Assembly (NCBI GenBank): GCA_945878865.1
Contig: CAMCUD010000010.1
Coordinates: forward strand, 1-64,000
Direction: 5' to 3'
DNA from: Bifidobacterium breve
GTDB taxonomy: Bacteria > Actinomycetota > Thermoleophilia > Solirubrobacterales > Solirubrobacteraceae
DNA: 64,000 nt
Shown: piece after piece, positions 39,501-47,882 of the stretch
How positions within the stretch are numbered: the first letter of the stretch is position 1
Layout: each line of letters begins with the position of its first letter
Notes under the pieces: generated by a model
Seen by the model: only the letters and a program-made list of their open reading frames with translations
Told to the model about the DNA's origin: nothing
Database searches by the model: none
Translations under genes and position numbers: made by a program

Positions 39501-42500
39501 GGATCGCGTCACGCGAGAGCCGGCGGAGATAGACCTCGTCGGCCTCGAGCAGCACCTCGCCGTCGTCGCCCAGCAGGCGCAGGGTGCCCGACAGGCCGGT
39601 GCCCTCGTCGTCGAGCGGACGAAGCGTCGCGACGCACCGGCCCCCGGCGTGCGGGTCGCCGGCGACGCGCAGCGCGCCGATGCCCAGCGGCAGGTAGAGC
39701 TCCATGTCGCGGTCCCCGAGATGGGCCTGCGCGGCGACGCCGAGCGTCTGCAGGCACACGTCGAGGAGCGCGGGGTGCACGCGGTAGCGCGGATCGGCCG
39801 CTGCGGCCTCCGGCAGGCGCACGCGTGCGGTCGCGACGCCGCCCGCGTGCAGCCGGGCGTCGCTGACGCCGGTGAACGCGGCGCCGTAGCGGTGGCCGGC
39901 CGCCTTGAAGGCGCCGTACAGGTCGACCGGCTCGCCGGCGTCCTGCGGAAGGTCCGGGCCGCCGTCGGCGGGCAGCGGCACGCGGGAGACCGTGGCCGTC
40001 GCATGGCGGGTCATCGGGGTGCCCGGCGCAGCGGATTCCTCCCGGGCATGGACCTCGACCCGAGCGTCGCCAGCCTCCGTGATCGTCACCGACGTCGTGA
40101 CGTCCGTACGGGCCGCGAGCGGCAGGACCTGGTCGAGCTCGAGCCCGCGCAGCACGAGATCCGCCGGATCGCCGCCGAGGACCTCGGCCGCGGCGCTCAG
40201 CGCCATCTCCGCGTACGCGGCGCCCGGAAGGACCGGCACGCCGTGGACGGCGTGGTCGGCCAGCCACGGCAACGCGTCGACCCCCGCGTCGGCGCGCCAC
40301 AGATGGCGGCCGCCCTCGGGCAGCTCGACGTGCGCGCCCAGCAGCGGGTGGCCGGCGGGCGCCGCGGCGGGCTGATGGTCGACCCAGAGACGCTCGTGGC
40401 GCCAGGCCGGCAGCGGCAGGTGGGCGTGGCGCCCACGAGGCACGAGCGCGTCCAGATCGGGCGCGGGGCCGCGCAGCTCCAGCAGCGCGGCGTGCGTGCG
40501 GAACGTGACACCCTCGTCGCCCTTGCGGCGCAGCGTCGGCGTCACCGTGACGGCGTCGGCGCCCTGGGCCTTGGCGGTCTGGGCGACCGCGGCCGCGGCG
40601 ACCGGGTGGGCGGAGATCTCCACGAAGCTCGTGAAGCCGTCGTCGACGGCGGCCGCCACCGCGTGGCGGAAGCGCACCGGCTGCCGGGCGTTGGCGCGCC
40701 AGTAGGCAGCGTCGAACGCGGGCGTCTCGCGCGGGTCCCCGTGCACGGACGTGTAGACCGGCACCGCGGGGGCCTGGGGCCGCAGCGCGGCGAGGCCCTC
40801 CTCGAGGTCGTCGAGGATCGGGTCGACCGCGGCGGAGTGCCCCGCGCCGCTGACCTTCAGGATCCACGCGCCCCGGCCGAGGCTCTCGACGTGCTCGGCG
40901 AGCCGGCGGACCTGCTCGGCGTCACCGGCCACGGTCTGCTGGCCCGGCGACGCGAACACCGCCACCTGCACGTCGGGGAAGGTCTCGCCGAGCTCTTCGA
41001 GCTCCTCGGCGGAGATCTCCATGACCGCCATCGCGCCGCCCCCGAGGGCGTTGATGCTCTGCAGCAGCCGGGAACGCAGGGAGATGACCCGCACGCCCTC
41101 CGCCGGCGTCAGCGCGCCCGTCGCGACCGCGGCGGCGACCTCGCCCATCGAATGGCCGATGACGGCCGCCGGCTCGCGGCCATAGGACCGCCACAGCGCG
41201 GCGAGCGCCACCTGCATCGCGAAGACCTTGACCTGCGTCTGGTCGACGGTCTCCTCACCGGAGGGCGCGCGGAGCGCCTCGACGAGGGAGAAGCCCGCTT
41301 CGGCGCGGACGAGCGGCTCGAGCTCGTCGATCGCCGCCGCGAACGCCGGCTCCTCGTCGAGCAGCTGCGCGCCCATGCCGGCCCACTGCGAGCCGAAGCC
41401 CGAGAAGACCCACACGTCGCCGCGCGCCGACGCGGCGCGGCGGGGCGCCGAGACCGGTCCGGCCTGGCCCGGCAGGTCGCCCTCGCCGGTGGCGGCGAAC
41501 GCCTCGAGCCCGTCCGCCAGCGCGTCGCGCCCGCGTGCGGTGAACGCGGCGCGCACCGCGGCGACGTCCCGCCGGCGGGCCAGCGTGTGCGCGACGTCTC
41601 CCAGCGGCGCGGCCCGCCCGGCATCGGAGCGCAGCCACCTGGCGAGCGCCTCCGCCTCGTCGCGCAGGCGCGGCGCGGACGCCGCCGAGAGCGCGAGCGT
41701 CACGGGAGCGTCGCCGTCCTCGGCGGCGGCGTCGGAGACGACGGCCGCGGCGGGCTCCTCGATGACGACGTGCGCGTTCGTGCCGCCGAAGCCGAACGCC
41801 GACACCCCGGCGCGCGCGACGCCGTCGTAGCGCGGCCACGCGCGCTCTTCGTCGACGACGCGCAGCCGCGCCTCGTCGAACGGGATGTGCGGGTTGGGAC
41901 CGGCGTAGTTGATGCTGCGCGGCAGCCGGTCGTGCTGCATCGCCAGGACGAGCTTGACCAGCCCCGCGACGCCGGCGGCGCCCTCGAGGTGGCCGAGGTT
42001 GCTCTTCACCGAGCCGAGCAGGAGCGGCCGCTCGGCGTCGCGGCCCGCCCCGAGGACGGCCGCCAGCGCGCCCGCCTCGATCGGATCGCCGAGCAGCGTG
42101 CCCGTGCCGTGCGCCTCGACGTAGTCGACCGCCGAGGGGTCGACGCCCGCCCGCGCGTAGACGTCGCGCAGGAGCGCCTCCTGCGCCAGCGGGTTCGGCG
42201 CCATCATGCCGTTGGAGCGGCCGTCCTGGTTGACCCCGGTCCCGCGGATCACCGCGAGGACGTGGTCACCGTCGCGTCGCGCGTCGCGCAGGCGCTTGAG
42301 GACGACGACGCCGCAGCCCTCGGCGCGCACGATGCCGTCGGCGTCGCTGCTGAACGGCTTGCAGCGGCCGTCCGGAGCCAGCGCGCCGCCCATCTCGAAG
42401 TTTATGGTGATCGCGGGGGCGAGCAGGAGGTTCACGCCGCCGACGACCGCCTGGTCGATCTCGCCACCCTCGATCGCCCGCGTCGCCTGATGCACGGCGA

Positions 42501-43347
42501 CGAGCGACGACGAGCACGCGGTGTCCGTCGTCATGCTCGGCCCGCGCAGGTCGAGCAGGTAGGACAGGCGGTTGGCCGCGATGCTCAGCGCCGAGCCGGT
42601 GCTCGTCCACGCGTCGATGCGCGCGAGGTCGGCGGTCGTGAGGTGGCTGTACTCGTTGGCGCACATGCCGACGTACACGCCGGTCGCGGTGCCCCGCAGC
42701 GACGACGGCGCGATGCCGGCGTGCAGCAGCGCCTCGTGCGCGACCTCGAGCAGCATGCGCTGCTGCGGGTCCATGAGCTCGGCCTCGCGCGGGGTGATGC
42801 CGAAGAACTCGGCGTCGAACCCGGCGACGTCGTCGAGGAAGCCGCCGCGGTGCTGCGCGGCGTCGACGATCGCCTGCGCCGCGGGATGCGCGGGCGTGAA
42901 CTGCTCCCAGCGCCCCTCGGGCACCTCGCCGACCGCGTCGCCGCCGGCGAGGAGGAGGTCCCAGAACTCGGCCGGCCCGGTGGCGCCCGGCAGGCGGCAG
43001 CCGAGGCCGACGATGGCGACCCGGTCGTCGTCGTCGGCGGGATCGCTCGTGACGGTGATCGCAGTGGCCGGCGCCGTCTCCTGCTCGACGGCCTCGTCGC
43101 CGTGGATGAGCCGGCGCGCGATGAGCGTGATCGTCGGCGTCTTCCAGACGAGCGTCGCGTCGAGGTCGCGGTCGAGGTGGTCCTCGAGGTCGCCGACGAG
43201 GCCGACGGCGTCGCGGCTCGACAGACCGAGCTCGGTCAGCGGGCGATCGGGGTCGATCGCGTCGGCGTCGAGGTCGAGCACGTCGGCGATGGCCTCGCGC
43301 AGCCAGGCGACGAGCTCGAGCTCCCGGGGATCGGACGTGCTGGTCAT
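36568..43347 (-). CDS. Type I polyketide synthase, Pks13-like with added DH and KR
   Basis: The 2259-residue enzyme has, in order: N-terminal carrier protein (about 10-80, Ser44 in GLSSRD), KS (109-530; Cys278, His413, His453), AT (645-935; Ser733 in GHSMG, His837), DH (1000-1280; His1032 in HxxxGxxxxP and Asp1196), KR (1285-1690; GGLGGLG 1516-1522, Ser1643, Tyr1657), carrier protein (1785-1855; Ser1814 in GADSL), a carrier-like stretch without Ser (1870-1945), and a thioesterase (1965-2220; Ser2032, Asp2059, His2197). The ACP-KS-AT...ACP-TE frame and the GLSSRD site match mycobacterial Pks13, which condenses two fatty acyl chains into mycolate. DH and KR could reduce and dehydrate the beta-keto product; no ER is present. 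The ATG overlaps the FAAL stop (ATGA). Confidence 0.93.
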   Translation of the reverse strand: MTSTSDPRELELVAWLREAIADVLDLDADAIDPDRPLTELGLSSRDAVGLVGDLEDHLDRDLDATLVWKTPTITLIARRLIHGDEAVEQETAPATAITVTSDPADDDDRVAIVGLGCRLPGATGPAEFWDLLLAGGDAVGEVPEGRWEQFTPAHPAAQAIVDAAQHRGGFLDDVAGFDAEFFGITPREAELMDPQQRMLLEVAHEALLHAGIAPSSLRGTATGVYVGMCANEYSHLTTADLARIDAWTSTGSALSIAANRLSYLLDLRGPSMTTDTACSSSLVAVHQATRAIEGGEIDQAVVGGVNLLLAPAITINFEMGGALAPDGRCKPFSSDADGIVRAEGCGVVVLKRLRDARRDGDHVLAVIRGTGVNQDGRSNGMMAPNPLAQEALLRDVYARAGVDPSAVDYVEAHGTGTLLGDPIEAGALAAVLGAGRDAERPLLLGSVKSNLGHLEGAAGVAGLVKLVLAMQHDRLPRSINYAGPNPHIPFDEARLRVVDEERAWPRYDGVARAGVSAFGFGGTNAHVVIEEPAAAVVSDAAAEDGDAPVTLALSAASAPRLRDEAEALARWLRSDAGRAAPLGDVAHTLARRRDVAAVRAAFTARGRDALADGLEAFAATGEGDLPGQAGPVSAPRRAASARGDVWVFSGFGSQWAGMGAQLLDEEPAFAAAIDELEPLVRAEAGFSLVEALRAPSGEETVDQTQVKVFAMQVALAALWRSYGREPAAVIGHSMGEVAAAVATGALTPAEGVRVISLRSRLLQSINALGGGAMAVMEISAEELEELGETFPDVQVAVFASPGQQTVAGDAEQVRRLAEHVESLGRGAWILKVSGAGHSAAVDPILDDLEEGLAALRPQAPAVPVYTSVHGDPRETPAFDAAYWRANARQPVRFRHAVAAAVDDGFTSFVEISAHPVAAAAVAQTAKAQGADAVTVTPTLRRKGDEGVTFRTHAALLELRGPAPDLDALVPRGRHAHLPLPAWRHERLWVDHQPAAAPAGHPLLGAHVELPEGGRHLWRADAGVDALPWLADHAVHGVPVLPGAAYAEMALSAAAEVLGGDPADLVLRGLELDQVLPLAARTDVTTSVTITEAGDARVEVHAREESAAPGTPMTRHATATVSRVPLPADGGPDLPQDAGEPVDLYGAFKAAGHRYGAAFTGVSDARLHAGGVATARVRLPEAAAADPRYRVHPALLDVCLQTLGVAAQAHLGDRDMELYLPLGIGALRVAGDPHAGGRCVATLRPLDDEGTGLSGTLRLLGDDGEVLLEADEVYLRRLSRDAIPTPLSDKLFDAAWLASEVEAPAEPSSGRWLVLAGNATEHAVPVEQLARELRDAGQRIDLGGHASEHEVADAVATLAADHDRPPRGVVLVAPALAADDVGSDAARELAEHLVVSAARVARVTAEAELDAPVRLWILTRGGAALADGESGQPALAALRAAVRVLAFEHPALRATVVDLDDVDTLGCAVRELLADGPDDEVAWRDGARHVRRLARVALVPPASATPPVGEGAYVITGGLGGLGLVVARWLAAEGATRLVLNGRSAPSAPAQEVIDELRTGGVDVEVVRGDVVRPADVDTMVRAATEGGVALRGVVHAAGALEDEVVARLTAGAVERVWAPKVIGAWNLHRATTDHRPDLWLMFSSAAGLLGSPGQLAYATANAWIDALVAWRRAQGLAATTINWGAWSQVGGVAETDNALLESLSPEEGVAALDAVLRSGRAQTGVVRLDARRAVELLPGLRDVAFFADLLEREAPAADDDSGDWVGVEGLRAAAPEEAQRLLGARLLERVATIMAYRPEQIDVRAPLTSLGADSLIAVRAKNAVEHDFGVVLPVRLLLQDASLADIEAFIAGELGLKAPTAAAQADAARFVEPRDTTERWLAGVWEEELGRRPIGATEPLCPPADEAVAERVLARVRDRLGADVTIDGLFADGATVASQADVLRAIIEDNGGSPVRTLREAGEDARPLFLFHPAGGTTAVYQPLADLLPGDVAVIGFERIDHLHTIEEKSAFYLETVRELQPSGPYRLGGWSLGGCLAYDAARQLRAAGEDVEVVVMIDTILPDHSLVDDEQEAIRGRFERFVEYLETTYEVTLDLDLDALMALPEDEQISTFMEAVASSGLGMSPGVLEHQRTSYVDARIAERYRPQPYDGRVVLYRASDRGLTTTLDPRYARQEDSLGWDLLCSTLEVVRVTGDHTQIIDRPNVDIIAEHLGVVFTEVPALAEVAELAEHRHHETHRFRREPNGRPNVTEPRRDVAL

Positions 43348-45146
43348 GACCGTCCTCCGACGGGGCGCAGAGCGCCTTCGAGGTACTGCGCCCGCGTGGC
43401 CTGCCGCGCGATCTTCCCGCTGGACGTGCGGGGAACCGTGTGCGGCTCCACGAGGACGAAGTCGTGCAGGCTCACCGCCTGCTGCAGCGACACCGCCTGC
43501 TTGGCGGCGGCCGCGATCTCGGCGAGCGACGCGGCGGCGTCCGCCGCGTCACGGTGCTGTTCGGCGACGACGACAAGGCCCTCCGTGTCGCCGGTCTCGA
43601 CCGCGAACGCGGCGAGCCGGTGCGCGGCGATGGCGTCGTGCGCCTCTTCGACCGACGCTTCGACGTCGTTGGGGTAGATGTTGCGGCCGTCGATGATGAT
43701 CGTGTCCTTCAGGCGGCCCGTGATGTAGAGCTCACCGTCGATGCGGACTCCGAGGTCACCGGTTCGCAGCCAGCCCGAAGGCGGCAGCCCGACCGGATCG
43801 GCCAAGCGCCCGTCGAAGGTCGAGGCGCTCTCGCGGGCGTCGCCCCAGTAGCCGGCTCCGACGTTCTCGCCGTAGACCCAGACCTCGCCGACCGTTCCGT
43901 CGGGAAGCAGCTCGGCGGTCGCCGGATCGACGAGCGCGACCTCCTGCCCGAACGCGATGCCGCACGAGACGAGCTCGGTGGTGCGCGCGTCGGGACCGCT
44001 CGGCGGGATGGCGCGATGGGCCTGCAGCGCAGCGGCGTCGACCTCCGTGATCCGCGCCGGCCGACCGCTCGGCGTCGTCGAGACGAACACCGTCGCTTCG
44101 GCCAGGCCGTAGGACGGACGGACGGCCTCGGCGCGCAGGCCCTGCGGCGCGAACGTCTCGATGAACTGGCGGACCGTCCGCGGGTGGACGGGCTCTGCGC
44201 CGTTGAGCATCGCCTTGACGCCCGAGAGGTCGAGCGCCTCGCGATCGGAGGCCTTCACGCGCTTGGCCGCGTAGCCGTAGGCGAAGTTCGGCGCGGCGGT
44301 GTACGTGTGGGGCTGGCGGGCGATCTCGCGCATCCACCGCACGGGGCGCTGGATGAAGGCCAGGGCGTCGAAGATCCCGGACGTCGCCGCCGTGACGATC
44401 GGCAGCACGATGCCGAGCAGCAGGCCCATGTCGTGGAACAGGGGCAGCCAGCTGATCGCGGCGTTGTGGTCGCACGGGTCGACGTCGAACGCCTGCATGA
44501 GCTGGCGGGCGTTGACGACGAGGTTGTGGTGCGTGAGCTCGACGCCGGCGGGCGTGCGCGTGGACCCCGACGTGTACTGCAGGTAGGCGAGCGCGTCCCG
44601 GCGCAGCGTGGACGGCCGCTCGTACGTGTCGGCGCGGACGTCGTCGCGCAGCGCGTCGACGGCGATGACGGCGGGATCCAGGCCGGGGAGGTCGGCGACG
44701 AGCGCCTCGACGGCGGCGACGTGGGCGTCGGTCGTCAGGACGACCGTCGGCCGGCAGTCGGCGAGCACACCGCGCAGCCGGTCGCCCTGCCCGAGGTGCT
44801 CGGGCTCGAACAGCGGCACGCCGACGGCGGCGGAGCTGAGCGCGCCGGCGAACGCGGCCATGTAGCCGGGGCCCGCGGGGGTGAGGATGGCGGCCCGGTC
44901 ACCCGGGGCGGTCAGCTCGCCGATGCGCACAGCGATCGCCCGCGCCCAGCGCTCGAGCTCGGCGAACGTGACGAGATGCTCGACGCCGTCGCGCTGCGTG
45001 GAGAAGTCGGTGAAGCGCATGGCGACGCGGTCGCCTTCGGTCCGCGCCCAGTAGGCGAGGTAGTCGGGCAGGAGCGCGTCGTCGCCGAGCCGGGAGATCG
45101 GGCCGAACAGGGCGTCGGGATGGGCGCTGGTCTGCAGCTCGGTCAC
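43344..45146 (-). CDS. Fatty acyl-AMP ligase, FadD32-like (FAAL 1)
   Basis: The 600-residue enzyme activates a fatty acid as acyl-AMP and should load it on the N-terminal carrier of the adjacent PKS. It has the ATP loop LQYTSGSTRTPAGVELTH, SYGLAEATVFVS followed by the long FAAL-type insertion, WLRTGDLG, and the C-terminal catalytic Lys in RTSSGKIAR. The GTG at 45146 is preferred to the one at 45152: GGAGG sits six bases before the former and directly against the latter. It is the first gene of the operon FAAL-PKS-esterase-MFS, joined by 4-base overlaps. Confidence 0.93.
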   Translation of the reverse strand: MTELQTSAHPDALFGPISRLGDDALLPDYLAYWARTEGDRVAMRFTDFSTQRDGVEHLVTFAELERWARAIAVRIGELTAPGDRAAILTPAGPGYMAAFAGALSSAAVGVPLFEPEHLGQGDRLRGVLADCRPTVVLTTDAHVAAVEALVADLPGLDPAVIAVDALRDDVRADTYERPSTLRRDALAYLQYTSGSTRTPAGVELTHHNLVVNARQLMQAFDVDPCDHNAAISWLPLFHDMGLLLGIVLPIVTAATSGIFDALAFIQRPVRWMREIARQPHTYTAAPNFAYGYAAKRVKASDREALDLSGVKAMLNGAEPVHPRTVRQFIETFAPQGLRAEAVRPSYGLAEATVFVSTTPSGRPARITEVDAAALQAHRAIPPSGPDARTTELVSCGIAFGQEVALVDPATAELLPDGTVGEVWVYGENVGAGYWGDARESASTFDGRLADPVGLPPSGWLRTGDLGVRIDGELYITGRLKDTIIIDGRNIYPNDVEASVEEAHDAIAAHRLAAFAVETGDTEGLVVVAEQHRDAADAAASLAEIAAAAKQAVSLQQAVSLHDFVLVEPHTVPRTSSGKIARQATRAQYLEGALRPVGGRS

Positions 45147-45195
45147 GGACACCCTCCGATCCGCGGCGTGCGGGCGCGATCATCGGCGCTGGCCA

Positions 45196-45208
45196 GCCGG
45201 AATCCGGC
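45196..45208. promoter_or_regulatory. Palindrome in the leader of the FAAL-PKS operon
   Basis: GCCGGA-A-TCCGGC is a perfect 6-bp inverted repeat with one central base, 50 bases upstream of the FAAL start. It lies within the roughly 200-base leader predicted from the promoter at 45361-45388. Its function is unknown. Confidence 0.3.
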
Positions 45209-45360
45209 CTCCCGCACCGCATCCGCATACGCGACGGATCGGTGGTGCGCACGGCATGGACAGCTGCCCTGACAGTAGACACGTAGCAAGCGATTCACCC
45301 CCCTAGGAATCGTCCGCGCGGTGCTCCCCCCATGGTGCTGCGCGGGTCTTGCTCCCCTGG

Positions 45361-45388
45361 AACCTAGCATTACCGACCGGACGGTCAA
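45361..45388 (-). promoter_or_regulatory. Promoter of the FAAL-PKS-esterase-MFS operon
   Basis: On the minus strand TTGACC (45388-45383) and TAGGTT (45366-45361) are separated by 16 bases, one of the best -35/-10 pairs in the window. Transcription would start near 45354, leaving a leader of about 200 bases. Confidence 0.65.
45375..45386. promoter_or_regulatory. TetR-type operator overlapping the operon's -35 element
   Basis: GACCG-GA-CGGTC is a palindrome of the class bound by many TetR-family lipid regulators. It covers most of the -35 hexamer, so binding would exclude RNA polymerase. No TetR gene lies next to this operon. Confidence 0.6.
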
Positions 45389-45405
45389 GAGCAAGTTCCA
45401 TGAGA

Positions 45406-45420
45406 CTGACGGGGTGTCAG
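45406..45420. promoter_or_regulatory. Inverted repeat at the end of the PPTase gene
   Basis: CTGAC-GGGGT-GTCAG is a perfect 5-bp inverted repeat overlapping the PPTase stop codon, upstream of the FAAL promoter. The 12-mer TGACGGGGTGTC inside it recurs before the second FAAL gene. It may be an operator or a short hairpin. Confidence 0.35.
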
Positions 45421-46154
45421 ACCTCCGCTCGACGCACCGTCCGGTCCACAGACGTACCACCGGCGGGGACGGCGACGGCGGCCACGGCGCCGTCGAGGGC
45501 CACGTCGGCGACGCGCACGGCGCCGAGCCCGTCGGGGAGATCGGCGGCGTGCCACCCGTCGGCATCGGCGCCGGCTGCGACGAGCACCCGCTCGAGGCCA
45601 AGCGCGACCCCGTGGCCGGTGACCTTCGATGCCGCCTCCTTGCGCGACCACGCCGCGAGGCGGGCGGCGGCGGGATCTGGCGCGTGCGCGCTTGCGTCCC
45701 ACTCGGCATCAGAGAAGACGTGCCGTCGCGCGCGCTCCCAGTCGACGTCGGGTCGCGCGTCCTCGACGTCGACCCCGACGGGGCCGTCCACGCTCAGCGC
45801 GACCACGGCGAACCGACCTGCGTGAGACAGGCTGATCGCCGGGGCGGTCGGGACGTCGAGCTCGGGCTTGCCGTGGTCGGTCGCTCCGCACGTGGGGCAG
45901 GTGCGGCGCAGCCGCAGGTCGGCGGCCGGCACGCCGAGCGCCGCCGCGGCCCGGCGGCGCAAGATGCCGTGGGCGACGAGCGCCCGGAGGCGGTCATCGG
46001 GGCGCACGAGCGCGGCGATCCGGTCGCGTGTCGCGGCGTCGAGCGTGGCGCGCAGCGTGTCGAGCTGCGCGGGGGAGAGGTCGATCGGGCTCCACCACAC
46101 CTCGACGGTGCCGGCGGCGACAGTCGCACGGGCGATGGACATGCGGAGCATCAT
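45417..46154 (-). CDS. Sfp-type 4'-phosphopantetheinyl transferase
   Basis: The 245-residue enzyme converts apo carrier domains to the holo form using coenzyme A. It shows AISLSHAGRFAVVALS, the Mg-binding VGVDVED and the WSRKEAASK motif, all diagnostic of the Sfp/PptT group. A CPTC pair in the N-terminal half is unusual. It lies 270 bases upstream of the FAAL-PKS operon in the same direction, so the PKS carriers are its obvious targets, as PptT serves Pks13. Start codons at 46154, 46151 or 46142 are all possible. Confidence 0.93.
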   Translation of the reverse strand: MMLRMSIARATVAAGTVEVWWSPIDLSPAQLDTLRATLDAATRDRIAALVRPDDRLRALVAHGILRRRAAAALGVPAADLRLRRTCPTCGATDHGKPELDVPTAPAISLSHAGRFAVVALSVDGPVGVDVEDARPDVDWERARRHVFSDAEWDASAHAPDPAAARLAAWSRKEAASKVTGHGVALGLERVLVAAGADADGWHAADLPDGLGAVRVADVALDGAVAAVAVPAGGTSVDRTVRRAEV

Positions 46155-46276
46155 CGCGCCGAACGCGATTCGGTGGTGGAACGGAAAACTGGTTGGTACC
46201 CTCCGTGGACGAGCACCGGGCGGGGGGAACGGCCGGACGCGCTCAAGGGAACCTGTCCGGTCTGTCTGAGGGGTGC

Positions 46277-47875
46277 ATGTTGCGACGACTGCTTGCGGTC
46301 GCTCTGTCGAGTCTTGTGGTGCTGGGCGTCGCCGCGCCGGCGGCGTCTGCCGCGCCGACGACGCCCAAGTGGGTGTCGATCACGAGCACCGACGGCGTGA
46401 AGATCCACGCCATCGTCTTCCTGCCGCCGCGCCGCGAGCCCGGCGTCAAGCCGCCGGCGATCGCGTTCGCCGCCGCCTGGAACGGCGGGGCCGAGCAGAA
46501 CTCGGTGCCGGCCTACCAGCTGGCCCGCCGCGGCTACATCGTGGTGAGCTACACGACCCGCGGCACCGGCAAGGACGGCCAGGGCAAGATCGACATGGGC
46601 GGCCCGAAGGACCTCGCCGACATGTCGGCCGTCATCGACTGGATGATCGACACCCAGGGCGCCGACCCGGCCCGCATCGGCGCCGCGGGCATCTCCTACG
46701 GCGCCGGCATCGCGCTCATGGCCTCAGGGGTGGACAAGCGGATCCGCACCGTGGTCTCCATGAGCGGCTGGACCGATCTCGGCCGCGCGCTCTATCCGAA
46801 CGAGACCCGCAACTCGTGGGCCGGCTTCATCCTGTGGGCGTCCGCCCGGCAGGCGTCGCACGTCGGGCCCGACTTCCTCGGCGTGTTCAATGACTTCTTC
46901 GAGCACCGCGACCCCGAGAAGACCCTGGCCTTCGCGCGCGGGCGCTCGGCGGTGTCGTTCATCGACCGGATCAACGCCAACCGGCCGGCGGTCATGCTGT
47001 CGCAGAACTGGAACGAGCTCGCGTTCCCGCCGGACCAGATCATCGACTTCTACGGGCAGCTGCAGGGCCCGAAGCGCATGTATCTGCGTCCCGGTGACCA
47101 CGTCGGGCAGGAGACATTCGGCCTGCTCGGCTCGCCGAACGTCGTGCTCAGCCGCATGTACACCTGGTTCGACCGCACGCTCAAGGATCCGGCGCAGGCT
47201 GAGACGGCCGGCTCGGAGATCGAGATCCAGCCGCGCGCGCCCTACGGCGACCGGACCCTGGAGACCTACACGGACTGGTCGCAGGTGAGCACCGGCACCC
47301 GCCGCTGGTACCTCGGCGGCGTCGCCACGAAGAAGGGCGACGGCGCCGCTGCCGCCGACCCGCAGACGGGCTGGTCGACGACGATCAAGCCCGGCTTCAA
47401 CGTCGTCAACCACGTCGGCGGCCCGATCGTCTCGCACTGGACCGAGGTCTGGTGGGGCCGGCCGGTCTGGACCGAGCCGAAGTTCATCGACCGCACGACC
47501 AGCGCGACGTGGCTGAGCGAGCCGATGACCGAGTGGGTCAAGCTGCGAGGTGCCCCGAAGGTCCACGTGACCATCACGCCGACCAAGAGCAAGGGCTTCC
47601 TCGACTTCGTCCTGTGGTCGGTCACGCAGGCCGGATCCGGCCGGCACATTACCCACGCGCCGATCACGTGGCGCGACAAGACGCCGGGCGTGCCGTTCAC
47701 GCTCGATCTGCCGCTGCGCCCGAACGCGTTCAACATCCCGCCGGGTGAGCGGCTGCTCCTGGCCGCCAGCACGTACGAGCTGAACTACTACCTCGAGCGC
47801 AACGACAAGGGCGCGCGCTTCACCTTCAGCTCGCCGGCAGCCGACCCGTCGTGGGTCGAGCTGCCGACGCGCTGA
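46277..47875 (+). CDS. Secreted alpha/beta hydrolase of the CocE/X-Pro peptidase (S15) type
   Basis: The 532-residue protein has a signal peptide (RRLLAVALSSLVVLGVAAPAASA), an alpha/beta-hydrolase core with nucleophile GISYGAG, the YTTRGTG oxyanion region and a late PGDHVGQE His segment. A C-terminal jelly-roll-like domain (about 340-532, ending LLLAASTYELNYYLE) follows, as in CocE/NonD hydrolases and X-Pro dipeptidyl peptidases. It acts outside the cell on an ester or peptide. A strong site GAGGGG stands just before the ATG. Its end is seven bases from the convergent FAAL 2 gene. Confidence 0.82.
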   Translation: MLRRLLAVALSSLVVLGVAAPAASAAPTTPKWVSITSTDGVKIHAIVFLPPRREPGVKPPAIAFAAAWNGGAEQNSVPAYQLARRGYIVVSYTTRGTGKDGQGKIDMGGPKDLADMSAVIDWMIDTQGADPARIGAAGISYGAGIALMASGVDKRIRTVVSMSGWTDLGRALYPNETRNSWAGFILWASARQASHVGPDFLGVFNDFFEHRDPEKTLAFARGRSAVSFIDRINANRPAVMLSQNWNELAFPPDQIIDFYGQLQGPKRMYLRPGDHVGQETFGLLGSPNVVLSRMYTWFDRTLKDPAQAETAGSEIEIQPRAPYGDRTLETYTDWSQVSTGTRRWYLGGVATKKGDGAAAADPQTGWSTTIKPGFNVVNHVGGPIVSHWTEVWWGRPVWTEPKFIDRTTSATWLSEPMTEWVKLRGAPKVHVTITPTKSKGFLDFVLWSVTQAGSGRHITHAPITWRDKTPGVPFTLDLPLRPNAFNIPPGERLLLAASTYELNYYLERNDKGARFTFSSPAADPSWVELPTR

Positions 47876-47882
47876 GCGCAGA

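Noticed and set aside
39649-43677. Plus-strand open frame of more than 1300 codons opposite the PKS
   Set aside because: It is a GC-rich antisense shadow: Arg/Gly/Asp-heavy composition, no domain, and the minus strand carries all PKS catalytic motifs.
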